From assembly GCF_001895005.1 (NCBI RefSeq), contig NZ_BCXH01000001.1:868001-932000 (forward strand): a DNA stretch of 64,000 nt, in the 5' to 3' direction. The notes under the pieces are model-generated. The model saw only the letters and a list, made by a program, of their open reading frames with translations. It was not told the origin of the DNA and ran no database searches. The DNA comes from Rhodococcus yunnanensis NBRC 103083. GTDB taxonomy: Bacteria; Actinomycetota; Actinomycetes; Mycobacteriales; Mycobacteriaceae. The translations under genes were made by a program, and so were the position numbers. Positions within the stretch are counted from its first letter, which is position 1, and each line of letters opens with the position of its first letter. Positions 18,421-26,984 of the stretch are shown piece by piece.

Positions 18421-18579
18421 TCATTGCTTCAGAATCTGCCATAGAACCTGCCCGACGACGAGGCACACCGCGACCACGCCGATCAATTGCGCGCACATCA
18501 CCAGATTCTTCCGCGACTTCCGACGCCCCAGTAAGTAGATCGCTGCGGCCAGAACCAACAGCCACGGCGTCACCGACAT
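18421..18579 (-). CDS. 52-residue membrane microprotein
   Basis: Read directly from the sequence: ATG at 18579, TGA at 18421-18423. The product begins MSVTPWLLVLAAAIYLLG, continues with a basic RRKSRKN turn, then a second hydrophobic segment (about 32-47) ending WQILKQ; two helices with a positive cytoplasmic loop. It starts 6 nt after the DUF2469 stop and has GGAGTAG about 6 nt before the ATG, so it is probably co-translated with DUF2469. I do not recognise a family; the function is unknown. Confidence 0.65.
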   Translation of the reverse strand: MSVTPWLLVLAAAIYLLGRRKSRKNLVMCAQLIGVVAVCLVVGQVLWQILKQ

Positions 18580-18585
18580 CGGCGC

Positions 18586-18891
18586 CTACTCCGGCAGTCT
18601 GAGATCGGGCTTGTCGAGTTCCTCGATGTTGACGTCCTTGAAGGTGATCACGCGAACATGCTTGACGAAACGGGCAGGGCGATACATGTCCCAGACCCAC
18701 GCATCGGACATTCGCAGTTCGAAATAGATCTCACCATCGGCGTTGTGCGGAATCAGTTCGACGGAGTTGGCAAGATAAAAGCGTCGCTCCGTCTCGACTA
18801 CGTAGTTGAACTGGCCGACGATGTCCCGATACTCCCGGTACAGCGAGAGCTCCATCTCGGTTTCGTACTTTTCGAGATCTTCGGCACTCAT
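18586..18891 (-). CDS. DUF2469 family protein
   Basis: A 101-residue acidic soluble protein starting MSAEDLEKYETEMELSLYRE, highly conserved in Actinobacteria next to rnhB (mycobacterial Rv2901c type). The function is unknown. It lies 40 nt after rnhB and before the small membrane gene, in one minus-strand operon with lepB and rnhB. Length is standard for the family. Confidence 0.9.
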   Translation of the reverse strand: MSAEDLEKYETEMELSLYREYRDIVGQFNYVVETERRFYLANSVELIPHNADGEIYFELRMSDAWVWDMYRPARFVKHVRVITFKDVNIEELDKPDLRLPE

Positions 18892-18931
18892 CGGTTTCTT
18901 CTCATCCTTTGTCGAATTGCGTGAACGTCAA

Positions 18932-19696
18932 TCATCGCGCACTACTGTTGCCGTGGTCCATTCGGCCCGACGCGGGCGCCACCGAGGCGGCCCGTCCCGC
19001 TGCCGCAGCCGACACGTTCGCATAGGACATGCGGTGCTGCTCGCAGGGTCCGAGCCGAATCATCGCCGACGAGTGGGCCTTGGTGCTGTACCCCTTGTGA
19101 ACGGCGAAGCCGTATCCGGGAATCGCCGCGTCCATCTCGACCATCACTCGGTCGCGCGATACCTTCGCCAACACGCTCGCTGCCGCGATGCACGCAGCTG
19201 TCGCATCACCGCCGATCACGGGCAACGACGGTGCAGGCAGTCCTGGCACCCGGAAGCCGTCGGTCAGTACGTAACCAGGGGTCATACCGAGGCCTGCCAC
19301 CGCTCGGCGCATGCCTTCGATGTTGGCGACATGCAGCCCGATCCGATCGATTTCCTCGGCATCGATGAACACGACGCTCCACGCGAGGGCGAGACGCTGG
19401 ATCTTGGGAAACAGTTCCTCGCGCCGCTTCTCGGTCAGTTTCTTCGAGTCGTCGAGATCGGCCAATGATGCGTACGGTTTCGGGCCGAGGACGCACGCCG
19501 CGACGGTCAGCGGTCCCGCGCAGGCTCCGCGGCCGGCCTCGTCCACCCCTGCGACAGGCCCGAGACCGTTGCGGTCCAAAGCCGCCTCCATGGTTCGAAG
19601 CCCCGAAGAGCGCCGAATGACGGGCCGCGGTGGCCACGGGTTCCGACCCCTCGTACGGCTGGTGCTCGTTCTACCCACGTTCCCCGCTCGGCTCAC
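18932..19696 (-). CDS. rnhB: Ribonuclease HII
   Basis: Removes ribonucleotides misincorporated in DNA and RNA primers. The core shows [13 protein letters not shown] (catalytic D and E), [12 protein letters not shown], and later [13 protein letters not shown]. An N-terminal [15 protein letters not shown] segment matches the extended mycobacterial form, so the true start must be upstream of it. Candidates are GTG at 19696 (254 residues), which lies inside the last copy of the lepB-rnhB tandem repeat, or GTG at 19678. The choice between them is uncertain. Confidence 0.9.
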   Translation of the reverse strand: MSRAGNVGRTSTSRTRGRNPWPPRPVIRRSSGLRTMEAALDRNGLGPVAGVDEAGRGACAGPLTVAACVLGPKPYASLADLDDSKKLTEKRREELFPKIQRLALAWSVVFIDAEEIDRIGLHVANIEGMRRAVAGLGMTPGYVLTDGFRVPGLPAPSLPVIGGDATAACIAAASVLAKVSRDRVMVEMDAAIPGYGFAVHKGYSTKAHSSAMIRLGPCEQHRMSYANVSAAAAGRAASVAPASGRMDHGNSSAR

Positions 19697-19749
19697 TGTC
19701 CTCGAAATTCACTGTCCTCGAACTTCACTGCCCTCGAACTTCACTGCCC
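19693..19749. repeat. 16-bp tandem array spanning the lepB stop and the rnhB start
   Basis: Three 16-bp units (19693-19708, 19709-19724, 19725-19740; consensus TCACTGYCCTCGAAMT) and a 9-bp partial copy at 19741-19749. The lepB TGA (19741-19743) falls in the partial copy and each downstream unit repeats the CAGTGA context; the last CAGTGA supplies the possible rnhB GTG. In the minus direction each unit also carries GAGG just before the GTGA. Confidence 0.93.
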
Positions 19750-20523
19750 CTGGATGTCGGGCGAATCGAGTGTGCCCCATCGCGACGGCGGAAGAGCGAT
19801 GACGAATGCCCGGCCGATGACGTTGTCCACCGGCACTGTTCCCATCAGCTCGTCCGACACATGGAATCTGGAGTCCGCTGAATTGCTGCGGTTGTCACCC
19901 ATCACCCACAGATTTCCTTCGGGAACCGTGACAGCCGAGAAGCAGCGACCCGACTTGATCTCGGTGTCGCATGTCATGACTCCCGGAGTGAACGGAAAGT
20001 CCATCTGGATGTAAGGCTCGTCGAGCGGCTTACCGTCGACGAGAACGCGTCCTTGGTCGTCGCAGCATTCCACCGTCTGGCCGCCGGTTGCGATGACTCG
20101 CTTGACGAGGTCGTTCTCGTCGGGAGCGACGACACCGATCAACGATCCGACTTCCTCCGCGCCGCGGATGATCGCGTTCGACGAACGGGTGGAGGTGAAT
20201 TCGCTGTTCCACGAATCCGGTCCCCGGAAGACGACGACATCGCCGGGCTTCGGGTCACCGAATCGATAGCTGATCTTCTCCACGACGATGCGGTCACCGG
20301 TGCATCCCGCGCACCCGTGCAGCGTCGGTTCCATCGATTCGGACGGAATCAGATACACCCGGGCGACGAATGTCTGAAGCAGAAAGCTCAGCACGAGTGC
20401 CACCAGGATCAGAATCGGCAACTCACGCCAGAACGAACGAGGCTTCTTCGCACGTTTCGTAGGTTCGGGTTCGTCAGCGTTCGAGTCCGAAACGACATTC
20501 GGATCCTGCGGGGAATCTGCCAC
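19741..20523 (-). CDS. lepB: Signal peptidase I
   Basis: Membrane serine protease that removes signal peptides of Sec and Tat substrates. The 260-residue product has a hydrophilic N-terminus (1-30), one transmembrane helix (about 35-55), the catalytic serine motif PSESMEPTL, the catalytic lysine in DLVKRVIA, and the GDNRSNSADSR box. The start is GTG at 20523. The CDS end lies within the 16-bp tandem array. Order rplS-lepB-rnhB is the conserved actinobacterial one. Confidence 0.95.
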   Translation of the reverse strand: MADSPQDPNVVSDSNADEPEPTKRAKKPRSFWRELPILILVALVLSFLLQTFVARVYLIPSESMEPTLHGCAGCTGDRIVVEKISYRFGDPKPGDVVVFRGPDSWNSEFTSTRSSNAIIRGAEEVGSLIGVVAPDENDLVKRVIATGGQTVECCDDQGRVLVDGKPLDEPYIQMDFPFTPGVMTCDTEIKSGRCFSAVTVPEGNLWVMGDNRSNSADSRFHVSDELMGTVPVDNVIGRAFVIALPPSRWGTLDSPDIQGQ

Positions 20524-20611
20524 CGCACCAGATTAGCCGCACTCTCCTACCGCGAAGGACGGTGCGTCGAATCGGCCCATCACGACAGGGACGAATCGGG
20601 CGAAACACAAA

Positions 20612-20643
20612 CGCCGCACCACCCCGAACGGGGCGATGCGGCG
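20612..20643 (-). terminator. Hairpin downstream of rplS
   Basis: Outer stem CGCCGCA/TGCGGCG (7 bp) and inner ACCCCG/CGGGG-type pairing, 23 nt past the rplS stop and before lepB. A likely rplS terminator or attenuator. Confidence 0.6.
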
Positions 20644-20665
20644 CGGTGGACGCTGGAAACAGCGA

Positions 20666-21007
20666 TCAGCGCTTTTCCTTGATCTTGGCAGCCTTGCCCC
20701 GCAGATCACGGAGGTAGTACAGCTTCGCGCGACGCACGTCACCGCGGGTGAGGACGTCGATCAGCGAGATGTTCGGGCTGTGAACCGGGAAGGTGCGCTC
20801 GACACCGACGCCGAAGGAGACCTTTCGAACGGTGAACGTCTCACGGACGCCACCACCCTGGCGGCGGATCACGACGCCCTTGAAGATCTGCACGCGCTCC
20901 TTCGATCCTTCGATAACCTTGACGTGCACGTTGAGCGTGTCGCCGGGGCGGAAGTCGGGAACGTCGCTGCGCAGCGACTTGTTGTCCAAGAAGTCCAGAG
21001 TGTTCAT
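20666..21007 (-). CDS. rplS: 50S ribosomal protein L19
   Basis: Large-subunit protein at the subunit interface. The 113-residue product begins [19 protein letters not shown], with [13 protein letters not shown] and the terminal [22 protein letters not shown]; standard length. The ATG at 21007 is preferred over one four codons upstream, which sits directly on its AAGG. A promoter-like element shared with rpsP lies about 120 nt upstream. Confidence 0.96.
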   Translation of the reverse strand: MNTLDFLDNKSLRSDVPDFRPGDTLNVHVKVIEGSKERVQIFKGVVIRRQGGGVRETFTVRKVSFGVGVERTFPVHSPNISLIDVLTRGDVRRAKLYYLRDLRGKAAKIKEKR

Positions 21008-21126
21008 CGGTGGGGCCATCCTTGCGTTCTTCGCACGAGCAGAGGAACCGAGCGGCGCCGCGAACTGACACGGAACTCGGCTGGTTCGTACTCCGATTAG
21101 GTCTGTGCCTGGTACAGGCAACCCAA

Positions 21127-21140
21127 CTATTGTGCCAGAC
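21127..21140 (-). promoter_or_regulatory. rplS promoter element shared with rpsP
   Basis: GTCTGGCACAATAG on the minus strand; TGGCACAAT reads as an extended -10 (TGn followed by CACAAT), 122 nt before the rplS ATG. An identical 14-mer lies at the same kind of position upstream of rpsP (27584-27597). No convincing -35 box. Confidence 0.6.
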
Positions 21141-21169
21141 CGAACCACCGGTCGCGAAATCGCCCCGAT

Positions 21170-22021
21170 CTAGGCCGAAGTATCGCTGCGTTGCGGGGTC
21201 GAGGACGGGGCTGCCGCCGGTTGTACGGTCCTGTCCAGCACGTCCTCGGTCGCAGCGACGGCGTGGTCGATGCTGGGTTTACCCGCAATAAGATCCTGCA
21301 GGTAGATCTTCACCCGAATCGCCGGGCGTCGTATCTTCCGTTCCCTACCCAGGGAACGTTCCATCTTCTTCGGCCTCACGGTGTAACGCCAGCGCGCCCA
21401 CGGAGCACCGGGTCGACTCAACCTCAACGCCCCGACGATCAGGATCGGCACGAAGAACAATCCGACCAAACCCGTCCAGATCTTCCCTTTGAGAACGACG
21501 ACAGCGCACAGCCCGAGCTGCACGAAAGCCAGAGCCACATATCCGACGCGCACCCACGCGTCCGGGCTGCGCCGAATGTCGGTCACGTTCAAGAGCTCGA
21601 GCGGATGGAAACCGAGCAGTAGCAGACCTGTTCCGGCAACCGCCACGAAGACCGCATCGATCGACGTGCGCCCCTGCTCCGACCAATAGACGTCCTTGAG
21701 GTAGAAGATCAGCGCGAACTCGTCGAGAACCAACGCTGCACCTACCCCGAACAGCGCGGCGAGTGCCGCACCCGACTCCTGAGTGCCGTCCTCGAAGACC
21801 GCGATGAGCGTGATTCCGGACACGAGCATCAGCACGATCCCGAACACCACGTGGTGGATATGCTGCCCGCCCGGAGTGATGTTGCCCGGCCACCACTTCA
21901 CCTGAGCCCGAATCATCCTGACGCTCAACCGGATCAAAAGGAAACCAACGACGAACCCCAGGAGGAAACACAGCAGTGGGAGACGACCGTGGTCGATGAT
22001 CTCGTGATGCAACCATCTCAC
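21170..22021 (-). CDS. Polytopic membrane protein of unknown function
   Basis: 283 residues. Six or more hydrophobic segments fill residues 12-185, followed by a basic cytoplasmic tail (RPKKMERSLGRERKIRRP). Between the first two helices lies a histidine cluster GGQHIHHVVFG, and later an acidic LDEFALIFYLKDVYW loop; together these could bind metal, but that is speculation. The start is GTG at 22021 with GGAG about 11 nt upstream. I do not recognise the family. It sits alone between tex and rplS on the same strand. Confidence 0.8.
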   Translation of the reverse strand: MRWLHHEIIDHGRLPLLCFLLGFVVGFLLIRLSVRMIRAQVKWWPGNITPGGQHIHHVVFGIVLMLVSGITLIAVFEDGTQESGAALAALFGVGAALVLDEFALIFYLKDVYWSEQGRTSIDAVFVAVAGTGLLLLGFHPLELLNVTDIRRSPDAWVRVGYVALAFVQLGLCAVVVLKGKIWTGLVGLFFVPILIVGALRLSRPGAPWARWRYTVRPKKMERSLGRERKIRRPAIRVKIYLQDLIAGKPSIDHAVAATEDVLDRTVQPAAAPSSTPQRSDTSA

Positions 22022-22079
22022 GACCGCCGCGACTCCTTCCGATTCTCCGCAGGTCGAATTCCCTGCACAGTGCGCTCCC

Positions 22080-22107
22080 GCAGGATCGACGCCGTCGCCG
22101 ATCCTGC
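22080..22107 (-). terminator. Hairpin downstream of tex
   Basis: A 9-bp perfect stem (GCAGGATCG and complement) with a 10-nt loop, 14 nt past the tex stop. No T-run follows; a plausible L-shaped actinobacterial terminator. Confidence 0.5.
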
Positions 22108-22120
22108 CGAAGTCGAAATG

Positions 22121-24451
22121 CTACTTGCCGAACCCTGCCTTCCGTAGCGCGTCGGCCATCGACCCGCCGGCGGGCGTGCTCTCCTGACGCCCACCACCGC
22201 TTCGATTGTCACGACGTTGCCCCTGCGGACGGCGGTCCTGCTGCCCACCTCCGCGCGGTGCACCACCCGATCCGCCGCGGGGCTTCTCCTTCGCCGCGGC
22301 ACCCGGCTCGTCGTCGAGACGCAGGCTCAGCCCGATCCGCTGACGAGGAATGTCGACCTCCATCACCTTCACCTTGACCACGTCGCCCGACTTGACGACC
22401 TCACGCGGATCCTTGACGAAATTGTGCGACATCGCCGATACGTGGACCAATCCGTCCTGGTGAACGCCGATGTCCACGAATGCGCCGAATGCCGCCACAT
22501 TGGTGACGACGCCTTCGAGGGTCATGCCCGGCTCCAGGTCGGCGACCTTCTCGATACCCGCAGCGAACGTCGCGGTCTTGAACTCCGGACGTGGATCGCG
22601 GCCTGGCTTCTCGAGTTCGGCGATGATGTCCGTGACGGTAGGGATACCGAAACGTTCGTCGGCGAACTGCTGTGGACGCAGACCGCGGAGGAGTGACGAG
22701 TTCCCGATGACCTCACGCACCCCGACGCCTGCGCTGTCGACGATTCTCCGCACGACCGGGTAGGACTCCGGGTGCACGCTCGACCGGTCGAGTGGATCAT
22801 CGCCGTCCGCGATCCGGAGGAATCCTGCACACTGCTCGAACGCTTTGGGGCCCAAACGTGCAACATCTTTCAGCTTGGAACGGCTGGCGAACGGCCCATG
22901 CTGATCGCGATGCGCCACGATGCTCTCGGCGAGCGATCCTGCGATTCCGGAGACCCTGGACAGTAGGGGCACCGAAGCGGTGTTCACATCGACCCCGACG
23001 GCGTTCACCGCGTCTTCGACGACAGCGCCCAGCGATCGAGCGAGCAGAGACTCGGAGATGTCGTGCTGATACTGACCCACTCCGATCGACTTCGGATCGA
23101 TCTTGACCAGCTCGGCCAGAGGATCCTGGAGCCGTCGAGCGATCGACACCGCGCCGCGGATCGACACGTCGAGGTCGGGCAGTTCACTCGATGCGTATGC
23201 CGAGGCGGAGTACACCGACGCCCCCGCTTCGGACACGACGATCTTGGTCAGGCCTGCAGCGGGGAACTTCGCGATCAGGTCGGCGGCCAGCGCATCCGTC
23301 TCGCGTGACGCCGTTCCGTTGCCGATGGCGATCAGCTGTACCGAATGCTTCGCGGCCAGGGCGGCGAGCGTCGCCACTGCTTGATCCCATTTGCCCTGCG
23401 GCTTGTGCGGATAGATCGTGTCGTAGTCGACGACCTTGCCGGTCGAATCGACGATCGCTACTTTTGTTCCTGTTCGGAATCCAGGGTCGAGACCCATCGT
23501 GGCGCGGTTGCCTGCGGGCGCAGCGAGCAGAAGGTCCTTGAGGTTCGATGCGAAGACGTCGACCGCATCCTTCTCGGCCGACTGCCGCAGCCGCATACGA
23601 ACATCGATCCCGAGCGTCACCAGAAGCTTGGTTCGCCACGCCCATCTGACCGTGTCGAGCAGCCAACGGTCGGCGGCGCGACCCCGATCGGCGATGTCGA
23701 ATTTGTAGGCGATGCGGCCCTCGTAGACGGTGGGCACTCCCGGAGGAGTTTCTTCCTGCTCTGGTTCGAGACCGAGAGACAAGACCTCTTCCTTCTCGCC
23801 CCTGAACGCAGCGAGAATTCGATGCGACGGAAGTCGCGTGTACGGCTCCGAGAACTCGAAGTAGTCGGCGAACTTAGCGCCTTCCTCTTCTTTGCCCTTA
23901 CGTACCGTCGAGGTCAGCTGCCCACGCGTCCACATGAGCTCGCGGAGTTCTCCGACGAGATCGGGATCCTCGGCAAATCGCTCGACCAGGATGGCCCGTG
24001 CGCCATCGAGCTGGTCGGAGTCGTATTTCGCGGGATCGGTATTCGGATCCGTGATGAGCGCATCCGCTACGGGCTCGTGACCCGCCTCGCGCGCGATCTG
24101 CGCCTTGGTGCGACGCTTGGGCTTGAACGGGAGGTAGATGTCCTCGACGCGCGACTTGGTCTCGGCGAGCATGAGCGACTGCTCCAGCGCCTCGTCGAGT
24201 TTGCCCTGCGAGCGGATCGACTCGAGGACTGTATTGCGTCGTTCGTCGAGCTCACGCAGATACCGCAGCCGTTCCTCCAGCTGCCGCAACTGAGCGTCGT
24301 CCAGCATTCCGGTGACCTCTTTGCGATACCGGGCGATGAACGGAACCGTCGAACCGCCGTCCAAGAGATCCACCGCAGCGCGGACCTGTTCCTCCCGAAC
24401 GTCGAGTTCTTCGGCTATGCGTATGTTCACAGTTTTGAGAGCAATCGTCAC
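22121..24451 (-). CDS. tex: Tex family RNA-binding transcription accessory protein
   Basis: A 776-residue cytoplasmic protein with the Tex order of domains: N-terminal helical region, YqgF RNase H-like domain (GLDPGFRTGTKVAIVD), helix-hairpin-helix (LLSRVSGIAGSLAESIV), and an S1 RNA-binding domain at about 640-720 (LEGVVTNVAAFGAFVDIG). The last 60 residues are a G, R and Q-rich tail. The role in transcription and RNA handling is incompletely known. The GTG start at 24451 is used; an in-frame GTG seven codons later is possible. Confidence 0.93.
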   Translation of the reverse strand: MTIALKTVNIRIAEELDVREEQVRAAVDLLDGGSTVPFIARYRKEVTGMLDDAQLRQLEERLRYLRELDERRNTVLESIRSQGKLDEALEQSLMLAETKSRVEDIYLPFKPKRRTKAQIAREAGHEPVADALITDPNTDPAKYDSDQLDGARAILVERFAEDPDLVGELRELMWTRGQLTSTVRKGKEEEGAKFADYFEFSEPYTRLPSHRILAAFRGEKEEVLSLGLEPEQEETPPGVPTVYEGRIAYKFDIADRGRAADRWLLDTVRWAWRTKLLVTLGIDVRMRLRQSAEKDAVDVFASNLKDLLLAAPAGNRATMGLDPGFRTGTKVAIVDSTGKVVDYDTIYPHKPQGKWDQAVATLAALAAKHSVQLIAIGNGTASRETDALAADLIAKFPAAGLTKIVVSEAGASVYSASAYASSELPDLDVSIRGAVSIARRLQDPLAELVKIDPKSIGVGQYQHDISESLLARSLGAVVEDAVNAVGVDVNTASVPLLSRVSGIAGSLAESIVAHRDQHGPFASRSKLKDVARLGPKAFEQCAGFLRIADGDDPLDRSSVHPESYPVVRRIVDSAGVGVREVIGNSSLLRGLRPQQFADERFGIPTVTDIIAELEKPGRDPRPEFKTATFAAGIEKVADLEPGMTLEGVVTNVAAFGAFVDIGVHQDGLVHVSAMSHNFVKDPREVVKSGDVVKVKVMEVDIPRQRIGLSLRLDDEPGAAAKEKPRGGSGGAPRGGGQQDRRPQGQRRDNRSGGGRQESTPAGGSMADALRKAGFGK

Positions 24452-24514
24452 GGCGCCCGACCCTACAGCTACTGTGGGACACGTTCATCAGTGACCAGCG
24501 CAGGAGAACAGAAC

Positions 24515-25471
24515 ATGTCCAGGCCGATGCAAGTCCTGGCCGTTTCGTGCGCAGCTCTTCTCGCCGCCGTTGCGCTTCTGTTCGCAGGGTGCAGTGTTCC
24601 CGAGGACTCCGAGCCCACGGACACCGGCGCCACCACCGAGTCACCGTTTCCCGACACCGACACAGTCGATGACCTGGCCCTGGATTCGCGCATACCTGCT
24701 GCCATCGCCGCGGCGAGCGGCCGCGGCGCCGAGGTCGACTTCGCGCTCCTCGATCGACGCACAGGTGCTTATTTCGCCAGCGGCGACACCGATCAGGTCG
24801 AGACGGCGTCCGTCTCGAAGCTCTTCATCGCAGACGACGTGCTCCACGGCGCCGATATCGCGCAGGTTCCCGTCGCCGACGACGACATGGAGTCTCTGAA
24901 GACGATGTTGAAATCTTCCGACGACCAGGCCGCGAACAATCTGTGGGACAAGTACGGCGGGAACGACATCATCGACCGGGTGACCCAACGCTACGGTTTG
25001 ACCGCCACATCGCCGCCGTGGGACGGGCTGTGGTGGAACACGGAAACGACTGCGGGAGACATCGTCGCGTACTACACGCGCATGATCGATGGTGCCGGTG
25101 GACTGTCCCCGGCGTCGGCATCGACCATCATCGGTCTGCTCCGTGAGTCGACGCCTGTTGCGACAGACGGGTATCACCAACACTTCGGCATCGTCGACGG
25201 ATTGCCGTCCGAACCCGTGTACGCGGTGAAACAAGGCTGGATGTGCTGCATCGCCGACCGATGGGTCCATCTGTCGACGGGAACTGTCGGCGTGGACAAC
25301 CGCTTCGTCATCGCATTGATCTCGCGCGAGGACATCCACTACGAGGACGACATGGATCACTACCCGGACACCGCGGTCGTCGACGTCACCGACGACAGCA
25401 GCGCTCAGCACGCGCGTGACACACTCACCGGAGTAGTGGCGATGCTGTTCCCGGACGGACGAGTCGACTAG
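24515..25471 (+). CDS. lppW: LppW-like lipoprotein, class A beta-lactamase-related
   Basis: 318 residues. Signal peptide with lipobox LFAGC, lipidated C26, then a linker rich in T, E and P and a serine beta-lactamase/DD-peptidase-like domain with SVSK (S99 and K102) and SSDDQAANNLW in the position of the second motif. The third KTG-like motif is not obvious, so catalysis is unproven. Its place between rplS-tex and trmD matches mycobacterial LppW (Rv2905). It is the only plus-strand gene here. The ATG at 24515 has AGGAGAAC upstream. Confidence 0.8.
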   Translation: MSRPMQVLAVSCAALLAAVALLFAGCSVPEDSEPTDTGATTESPFPDTDTVDDLALDSRIPAAIAAASGRGAEVDFALLDRRTGAYFASGDTDQVETASVSKLFIADDVLHGADIAQVPVADDDMESLKTMLKSSDDQAANNLWDKYGGNDIIDRVTQRYGLTATSPPWDGLWWNTETTAGDIVAYYTRMIDGAGGLSPASASTIIGLLRESTPVATDGYHQHFGIVDGLPSEPVYAVKQGWMCCIADRWVHLSTGTVGVDNRFVIALISREDIHYEDDMDHYPDTAVVDVTDDSSAQHARDTLTGVVAMLFPDGRVD

Positions 25472-25472
25472 T

Positions 25473-25526
25473 CCTGTAGTGAGCCAGCCCTGTAGTGAGC
25501 CGGTCCTGCAATAGGTCAGTCCTGCA
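25473..25526. repeat. 16-bp tandem array between the lppW and trmD stops
   Basis: Three 16-bp units (25473-25488, 25489-25504, 25505-25520; consensus CCTGYARTGAGCCRGY) and a partial fourth. The trmD TGA (25516-25518) lies in unit 3; units 1 and 2 fill the space to the lppW TAG. Same period as the lepB array but a different sequence. Confidence 0.9.
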
Positions 25527-26196
25527 GAAGATCCGGGCGGCGATCCTGGGTACGGAGCATCGATTGGTCCTTGCGCCAAGCCGCGATCTTCGCGTGATCG
25601 CCGGACAACAACACGGCGGGCACGTCGTGTCCACGCCAGCTCACCGGTCTGGTGTAGCTGGGGCCTTCGAGAAGTCCGTCGGAGAACGAATCCTCTTGGT
25701 GGGACTGCTGATTGCCGAGCACACCGGGCAGCAGACGGACGACGGCCTCGCTCATCACCAGAACTGCCGCCTCACCGCCGATCAGCACGTAGTCACCGAT
25801 GCTGACCTCTTCGACGCGGACACGTGTGGCTGCGTCGTCGAACACGCGTTGGTCGATGCCCTCGTAGCGCCCGCACGCGAAGACGATGTGACGCTCCTGC
25901 GACCAGCGTTCGGCCGTGCGCTGGGTGAAGGGAACGCCTGCGGGCGTCGGCACCACCAGAAGCGAATCCTCGGTGAGGACGTCGTCGAGCGCATCGCCCC
26001 ACACGGTGGGTTTCATGACCATGCCGGGGCCGCCGCCGTACGGGGAATCGTCGACGGCCTTGTGCACGTCGTGTGTCCACGATCGAAGATCGTGGACACC
26101 TACCGAGACGAGTCCCTTGTCGATCGCCTTGCCCAGCAATGCGGTGCGAAGGGGATCGAGGTATTCGGGAAAGATGGTGACGACGTCGAGTTTCAC
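25516..26196 (-). CDS. trmD: tRNA (guanine-N1)-methyltransferase TrmD
   Basis: SPOUT enzyme that forms m1G37 in tRNAs and prevents frameshifting. The 226-residue product has the trefoil-knot SAM region with YGGGPGMVMKP, CGRYEGIDQRV and SIGDYVLIGGE, all diagnostic. It ends the rpsP-KH-rimM-trmD operon, 3 nt after rimM. Its 3' end and stop are inside a 16-bp tandem array. Confidence 0.96.
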   Translation of the reverse strand: MKLDVVTIFPEYLDPLRTALLGKAIDKGLVSVGVHDLRSWTHDVHKAVDDSPYGGGPGMVMKPTVWGDALDDVLTEDSLLVVPTPAGVPFTQRTAERWSQERHIVFACGRYEGIDQRVFDDAATRVRVEEVSIGDYVLIGGEAAVLVMSEAVVRLLPGVLGNQQSHQEDSFSDGLLEGPSYTRPVSWRGHDVPAVLLSGDHAKIAAWRKDQSMLRTQDRRPDLLQD

Positions 26197-26199
26197 GAA

Positions 26200-26730
26200 C
26201 TACTCCGGGTCCAGCAGACCCTCGGGCGGATCGATGGTCACGGTCTTGTCGGCCAGCGACACCGACGTGACGATCGCAGCGACGAAGGGCACGAGCAGCT
26301 CGGTGCGACTGCCGTCGGCGGGACGGATCGACAACAACTCCCCCGCCGCCGAATGCAGGACTTCGCGGACCGTGCCGACGGTGTCACCGTCGACCAACCG
26401 CACTGTCAGGCCCTCGAGTTCGTGATCGTAGAACTCGTCCGGATCATCGGAGGGCTCGAGATCGTCCGACTCGATGACGAACAGTGTTCCGCGCAGCGCA
26501 TCGGCAGCTTCCCGCGTGCCGATTCCCTCCAAGCGCAGCAGAAGCCGCCCGGAATGTTCCCGGGCGGCTTCCACCGTGTACGGAGCAGTATCGGTGGTGA
26601 CCCGTGGCTTGCGCCCGTGGATCACCGTTCCGACGGCGAAGCGGTCGTCTGGTTCGTCGGTACGAACGTCGACGACGACTTCACCTTTGATGCCGTGTGA
26701 CTTGGCAATGCGACCGATTACGAGCTCCAT
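26200..26730 (-). CDS. rimM: Ribosome maturation factor RimM
   Basis: Assists late 30S assembly by binding S19. The 176-residue product has the N-terminal RimM domain (IGRIAKSHGIKGEVVVDV) and the C-terminal PRC-barrel (DHELEGLTVRLVDGDTVGTV). It starts 12 nt after the KH gene, in the conserved rpsP operon. Confidence 0.95.
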   Translation of the reverse strand: MELVIGRIAKSHGIKGEVVVDVRTDEPDDRFAVGTVIHGRKPRVTTDTAPYTVEAAREHSGRLLLRLEGIGTREAADALRGTLFVIESDDLEPSDDPDEFYDHELEGLTVRLVDGDTVGTVREVLHSAAGELLSIRPADGSRTELLVPFVAAIVTSVSLADKTVTIDPPEGLLDPE

Positions 26731-26741
26731 GACGCAGTGCG

Positions 26742-26984
26742 CTACTGATCCGTGTCGACGACGTCGACACGGATGCCGCGGCCACCGATTCCGGAGACCA
26801 ACGTGCGCAGAGCTGTTGCCGTGCGACCGCCGCGCCCGATGACCTTACCGAGGTCTTCGGGATGCACGTGAACTTCCACCGTGCGCCCGCGACGACCGGT
26901 GATCAGCTCGACGCGAACGTCGTCAGGATTGGCGACGATACCGCGAACGAGGTGTTCGACGGCGTCGGCGACAACGGCACTCAC
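26742..26984 (-). CDS. KH-domain RNA-binding protein (UPF0109)
   Basis: An 80-residue single KH domain with the GxxG loop in VIGRGGRT. In firmicutes the KhpA homologue acts with KhpB on RNA; the actinobacterial role is less clear. It overlaps the rpsP stop by 4 bp, so it is translationally coupled. Confidence 0.93.
   Translation of the reverse strand: MSAVVADAVEHLVRGIVANPDDVRVELITGRRGRTVEVHVHPEDLGKVIGRGGRTATALRTLVSGIGGRGIRVDVVDTDQ

Noticed and set aside
18253..18444. A 63-codon plus-strand frame in the lsr2 upstream region.
   Set aside because: It lies over the lsr2 promoter and the inverted repeats, without similarity or a good ribosome-binding site; AT-rich DNA opens such frames by chance.
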